Positions 60,907 through 64,000 of a DNA stretch of 64,000 nucleotides are shown here, in pieces. The notes under the pieces are model-generated. The model did no database searches and was not told the origin of the DNA. It saw nothing but the letters and a program-made list of their open reading frames with translations. Location of the stretch: positions 1 through 64,000 of the forward strand of contig NZ_JUIW01000013.1 of NCBI RefSeq assembly GCF_004151245.1, written 5' to 3'. Position numbers and translations under genes: made by a program. This DNA comes from Flavobacterium beibuense (lineage in GTDB: Bacteria; Bacteroidota; Bacteroidia; Flavobacteriales; Flavobacteriaceae). Every line of letters starts with the position of its first letter. The stretch's first letter is position 1.

Positions 60907-61899
60907 ATATTCGCTTATTGCTTCCTTATTGTACTTTCTTTTATATTCTAAAGGAGACATACCTGTTATTTTTTTAAATATCTCCCTAAAAGCTTTTTCA
61001 TCTGCATAGCCTACTTCAAACATTACTTCGTTAATGTTTTTACGGGTAGTTTCAAAGGCCTTTTTAGCAGATTCAATTTTTACTCTTTGCAGGTATTCTA
61101 CAGGTGTGTTTCCTGTGGCTTTTATAAAACGCCTGTCAAAATTCCTTCTTCCTACGGCAAGCTTTTGCGAAAGCTCTTCCATAGATATTTTTTCCTGAAA
61201 GTTTTCTTCAATGTAAATCTGTGCTTTTTCAATTATATCATCACCATGAGATTTTTGCCCTTTAAATATGGTAAATTCCGACTGCCTTTGCCTGTCTATT
61301 TCAATCTGGTAGATTTTAGAACAGTAAATGGCGGTCTCCCTGTCATAATACTTTTCTATAAGATAAAGGATAAGATTTAAAAAGGAATACCCTCCGCCAT
61401 TGGTATAAATACCGTGTTCGTCGGTTATTAACCTGTCGGTTTTTACCATCACCTTGGGGAACAATTGTTTTAGCCTGTCGGCTGTATTCCAGTGTATGGA
61501 GCAGCTCCTGCCGTCCAGTAGTCCCGTAGAGGCTAAAATAAGCGCACCGCTGCACATACTGGCTACTTCGGCACCATTTTTATATTGCTTTTCAATCCAG
61601 TCTATTAACAGTATGTTTCCTTTTTCAGGCTGGCTAAAGTCGTGGCTTATCGCGGGTATGATTATAAGGTCAGTCTGTTTTATAGAGGAAACATTTGTTT
61701 CCGGCTTTAGGGTTAACAGGCCATTATTTATTTCTGCCTTGTCGGATACTCCTGCAAGCTGTATTTTAAACAGTTGCTCTTTGCCGTTTTCTTTCCAAAA
61801 CTCATTGGCACGCCTAAAGATATCATAGGCTCCTATAATGCAGGTAAAGGTATTGAAAGAAACCTGTGCATCCGGAACTAATATGGTGAGATGTTTCAT
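60904..61899 (-). CDS. GlxA family (DJ-1/PfpI plus AraC) transcription regulator
   Basis: About 331 residues from MKHLTILVPDAQVSFNTFTC at 61899; the frame is open to 61974 without family sequence. N-terminal DJ-1/PfpI-like domain with a cysteine elbow, ASMCSGALILASTGLL, then a C-terminal AraC domain of two helix-turn-helices (SMEELSQKLAVGRRNFDRRF and NEVMFEVGYADEKAFREIFK). A good promoter (TTG, 20 bases, TACCTTTG on the minus strand, 61944-61974) precedes it. It is divergent from the SRPBCC gene, a likely target. Confidence 0.9.
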   Translation of the reverse strand: MKHLTILVPDAQVSFNTFTCIIGAYDIFRRANEFWKENGKEQLFKIQLAGVSDKAEINNGLLTLKPETNVSSIKQTDLIIIPAISHDFSQPEKGNILLIDWIEKQYKNGAEVASMCSGALILASTGLLDGRSCSIHWNTADRLKQLFPKVMVKTDRLITDEHGIYTNGGGYSFLNLILYLIEKYYDRETAIYCSKIYQIEIDRQRQSEFTIFKGQKSHGDDIIEKAQIYIEENFQEKISMEELSQKLAVGRRNFDRRFIKATGNTPVEYLQRVKIESAKKAFETTRKNINEVMFEVGYADEKAFREIFKKITGMSPLEYKRKYNKEAISEY

Positions 61900-61943
61900 T
61901 GCTCGCTTTTTAATGTGTTGATATACTGAGTAGTGCGATATAA

Positions 61944-61974
61944 CAAAGGTATACAATTGAATTGTCCAAATCAA
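61944..61974 (-). promoter_or_regulatory. Promoter of the GlxA/AraC-type gene
   Basis: On the minus strand TTG (61974-61972), 20 bases, then TACCTTTG (61951-61944), a good match to the Bacteroidota promoter. Confidence 0.6.
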
Positions 61975-62022
61975 CCCGAAACAATGTCTAATTCACACCT
62001 TTTTATGTAGGGTATCTGTCAG

Positions 62023-62030
62023 TAATTTTG
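62023..62030 (+). promoter_or_regulatory. Candidate -7 box of the SRPBCC gene
   Basis: TAATTTTG fits TAnnTTTG and lies 53 bases before the start codon. TTTT stands where TTTG would be expected 19 bases upstream. Confidence 0.4.
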
Positions 62031-62083
62031 ACATGAAGCTTCTAAATAGAAAAACAGAATTAAACTTTTAAAAATTTTAAATT

Positions 62084-63001
62084 ATGAATAATCAGGATTT
62101 TACAACAACTATAATTACCGATGCATCTCCGTCACAAGCCTACAAGGCTATTAATAATGTGCGTGGCTGGTGGTCAGAAAACATAAACGGTGATACAGAT
62201 AAACTAAATAGTGAATTTTTATATCATTATGTAGATGTTCATCGTGCAAGAATGAAGATTATAGAGATGATGCCCGATAAAAAAGTGGTTTGGCATGTGC
62301 TGGACAACTACTTTAAATTTACTGAGGATGAAACCGAATGGACAGATACTAAAATCATTTTTGAGATAACTGAAAAGGATGGAAAGACCCAAGTGAAATT
62401 TACTCATCAGGGACTGGTTCCTGATTATGAATGTTACCAGATTTGCAATGATGCATGGACACATTACATACAGGGAAGCCTTAAGGATTTGATAGAAAAA
62501 GGAAAGGGTAGCCCAACACCTATGGATACTGCTACGGGAGAAGAAAAGTATCCGGTTTCGGAAACAGGTTCAAAAACCATCTATCACAGGCTGCTTATAG
62601 AAACCCCTGTAGAAACGGTTTACGCTAACCTTACCAAACAGGAAGGTCTTGCCGGATGGTGGACACCCGATACCATTGCAAAACCTGTAACAGGAACCGT
62701 ATCCAGGTTTGCCTTTGGGCCCGATTATTTTAAAGAAATGAAAGTGGAAGAACTTAAGGCCTACAGCAAAGTAAAATGGCTTTGCCTTAAAGCACAGGAA
62801 GAATGGATAGGTACAACCATTACTTTTGATCTTGAGCCGCATAAAAAAGGAGCAATACTTGTTTTCCATCATGATAACTGGAAAAACTATACGCAGGAAT
62901 TTGCTGCCTGCAGTTATGCCTGGGCACTTTTCCTAAGGAGCCTTAAAATGCTGTGTGAAACAGGTAAAGGGTTGCCTTTTCCTGATTTTGATAAATATTA
63001 G
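62084..63001 (+). CDS. Two-domain SRPBCC (AHSA1-like) protein
   Basis: A 305-residue protein made of two SRPBCC domains in tandem: residues about 1-145, opening FTTTIITDASPSQAYKAINN with VRGWWSE, and about 160-305, opening RLLIETPVETVYANLTKQEG with LAGWWTP. Each has the AHSA1-type GWW motif and the long C-terminal helix near HYIQGSLKDLIEKGKGSPTP and LFLRSLKMLCETGKGLPFPD. Such domains bind hydrophobic ligands or unfolded proteins. It is an internal duplication, divergent from a GlxA-type regulator. Confidence 0.87.
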   Translation: MNNQDFTTTIITDASPSQAYKAINNVRGWWSENINGDTDKLNSEFLYHYVDVHRARMKIIEMMPDKKVVWHVLDNYFKFTEDETEWTDTKIIFEITEKDGKTQVKFTHQGLVPDYECYQICNDAWTHYIQGSLKDLIEKGKGSPTPMDTATGEEKYPVSETGSKTIYHRLLIETPVETVYANLTKQEGLAGWWTPDTIAKPVTGTVSRFAFGPDYFKEMKVEELKAYSKVKWLCLKAQEEWIGTTITFDLEPHKKGAILVFHHDNWKNYTQEFAACSYAWALFLRSLKMLCETGKGLPFPDFDKY

Positions 63002-63002
63002 T

Positions 63003-63038
63003 CATAAAAAAAGCAGCCGGATAGGCTGCTTTTTTTAT
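63003..63038. terminator. Shared bidirectional terminator
   Basis: Arms AAAAGCAGCC and GGCTGCTTTT around GGATA (63009-63033), T7 on the right and A7 on the left. Confidence 0.75.
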
Positions 63039-64000
63039 TCAAAAGAGCTAAACATATTTAGCATATCGGTCAGTGCGTTTTCAGAATGCATGCGTTCGCC
63101 ATTTTCCAGCGATTCCTGTGCAATAACAGAAGCTCTTTTGCGCATGTTGGTTTCATACTGTGTTATGGCTTCCTGCAGGGTACTGTATTTATCTGAAGTA
63201 AGGCACTCGCTAAGCTCTAAAGCATCGAGCATTGCCATATTAACACCTTCGCCTGCAAACGGAGGCATTACATGGGCAGCATCACCAAGCATGGTAAGGT
63301 TAGGCAGGCTTTCCCAGTTTTGGTCTAAAGGCATACAGTAAATAGGGCGGGGAATAAATGGTGTGGCTATATTTTCAAAAAGCTCATACCAACTGTTATC
63401 CCATTCAGGATATGTTTTTTTAAACCATTCCAATAACTGTACTTTATCATTACAATCTATATTATTTGTTTGAGCCCAGTTCTCGTCTGTCTTAAGACTA
63501 AGGTAAAATCCAAGGTCTCCGTTACCTTTTAATCCTGTAAGCACACACTTACCATTGCCGAAAGCCATTATTTTACCACCGTTGGTTATTTTATAAATAT
63601 TTGGAGATCCTTTTGCAGCATTGGGTACACTTACCTCTATCATAGTAATGCCTGAATAGAAAGCCTTAACATCGGTAATATAAGGGCGTATTTTAGAGTT
63701 CGCACCATCGGCAGCGATAACAATATCTGCATAATCAGATAAACCATTTTTAAAATGCAGCAGCCATCCCTTATTTTGCTTTTCCATCGAAATGAAATGA
63801 CTATCCCACACAACAGTTTCAGGTTGTAAGGAATCCAGTAATAACATTCGTAGTGGGCCACGGTCTATTTCGGGGCGAAAGTATTCGCTCTCAAAATCAT
63901 CTTTTATCTCTGTTTCATGATCGCTGAATAATACTTCACCATCATGGTTGGCTATGGTTAGTTTATCAGCTCCGGGGCGGTAAGCCTTTTTAAACTCTTC
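63035..64000 (-). CDS. TetX-like FAD-dependent monooxygenase, partial
   Basis: The last 321 residues or so of a group A flavin monooxygenase; the N-terminus lies beyond the window edge, and the frame is open to base 64000. Seen are FRPEIDRGPLRMLLLDSLQP with TVVWD, the VIAADGANSKIRPYITD motif (the DG motif of hydroxylases) and the flavin-binding LGDAAHVMPPFAGEGVNMAM. The order and spacing resemble TetX-type enzymes, which hydroxylate tetracyclines, but distant homologues act on other aromatic compounds. The missing N-terminus would hold the GxGxxG FAD motif. Substrate not established. Confidence 0.85.
   Translation of the reverse strand, partial: EEFKKAYRPGADKLTIANHDGEVLFSDHETEIKDDFESEYFRPEIDRGPLRMLLLDSLQPETVVWDSHFISMEKQNKGWLLHFKNGLSDYADIVIAADGANSKIRPYITDVKAFYSGITMIEVSVPNAAKGSPNIYKITNGGKIMAFGNGKCVLTGLKGNGDLGFYLSLKTDENWAQTNNIDCNDKVQLLEWFKKTYPEWDNSWYELFENIATPFIPRPIYCMPLDQNWESLPNLTMLGDAAHVMPPFAGEGVNMAMLDALELSECLTSDKYSTLQEAITQYETNMRKRASVIAQESLENGERMHSENALTDMLNMFSSFE

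Overview
The window reads as chromosomal DNA of a Flavobacterium-like member of the Flavobacteriaceae (Bacteroidota). Grounds: AT-rich DNA; promoter boxes of the Bacteroidota form (TTTG, about 19-20 bases, TAnnTTTG; the best is at 29104-29134); little sign of Shine-Dalgarno sites; and family content typical of the group (DUF1573, DUF4252, DUF4199 and DUF6526 proteins, SusC-type receptors, many SPII lipoproteins, a crtZ/crtB/crtI set). I see no prophage, transposase, integrase, CRISPR array, rRNA or tRNA.

Layout. 1-9.1 kb: PLP aminotransferase, DUF1573 protein, valS, a YD-repeat-like lipoprotein, then a leftward phospholipid operon (LUD protein, cdsA, psd, ACBP) ending in an exported superoxide dismutase. 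9.2-21.8 kb: ftsH-rsfS, birA, a metallophosphoesterase, pyrE back to back with a NUDIX hydrolase, an M50-like membrane protein, an M14 peptidase, coaD, ddl, a PASTA protein and an RluA-type pseudouridine synthase. 22-29.9 kb: YceI, pirin, Crp-type regulator, VOC, DUF4199, a membrane-bound LuxR-type protein, an ABC permease fused to a TlpA-like thioredoxin, its ATPase, and yaaA. 30-34.7 kb: an EmrAB/TolC-type efflux operon led by its TetR regulator. 34.8-39.4 kb: rightward cell-wall and metabolic genes. 39.4-42.6 kb: small hydrophilic or secreted proteins of unknown role plus a second YceI. 42.6-48.8 kb: a vitamin B12 uptake locus with cobalamin riboswitch, BtuB-type receptor, BtuG-like surface propeller and BtuCDF-type ABC transporter. 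48.8-52.9 kb: S41 protease; ECF sigma factor with a membrane partner and three DUF4252 proteins. 53-57.1 kb: carotenoid genes under a CarH-like B12-binding MerR regulator, followed by two tandem putative small RNA units. 57.1-64 kb: a thioredoxin-fold lipoprotein with an odd active site, katG, a GlxA/AraC regulator, a two-domain SRPBCC protein and a TetX-like FAD monooxygenase cut by the window edge.

Links. The B12 locus and the CarH-like regulator fit together: imported cobalamin could supply the light-sensing cofactor that controls carotenoid synthesis about 9 kb away. Oxidative-stress functions recur (exported SOD, yaaA, katG, carotenoids). The items I find most likely to be undescribed are the permease-thioredoxin fusion (25899-28109), the twin small-RNA units (56831-57119) and the CGC/CSHIC thioredoxin lipoprotein (57139-58353). 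All functional calls come from reading the sequence; no database search was run.
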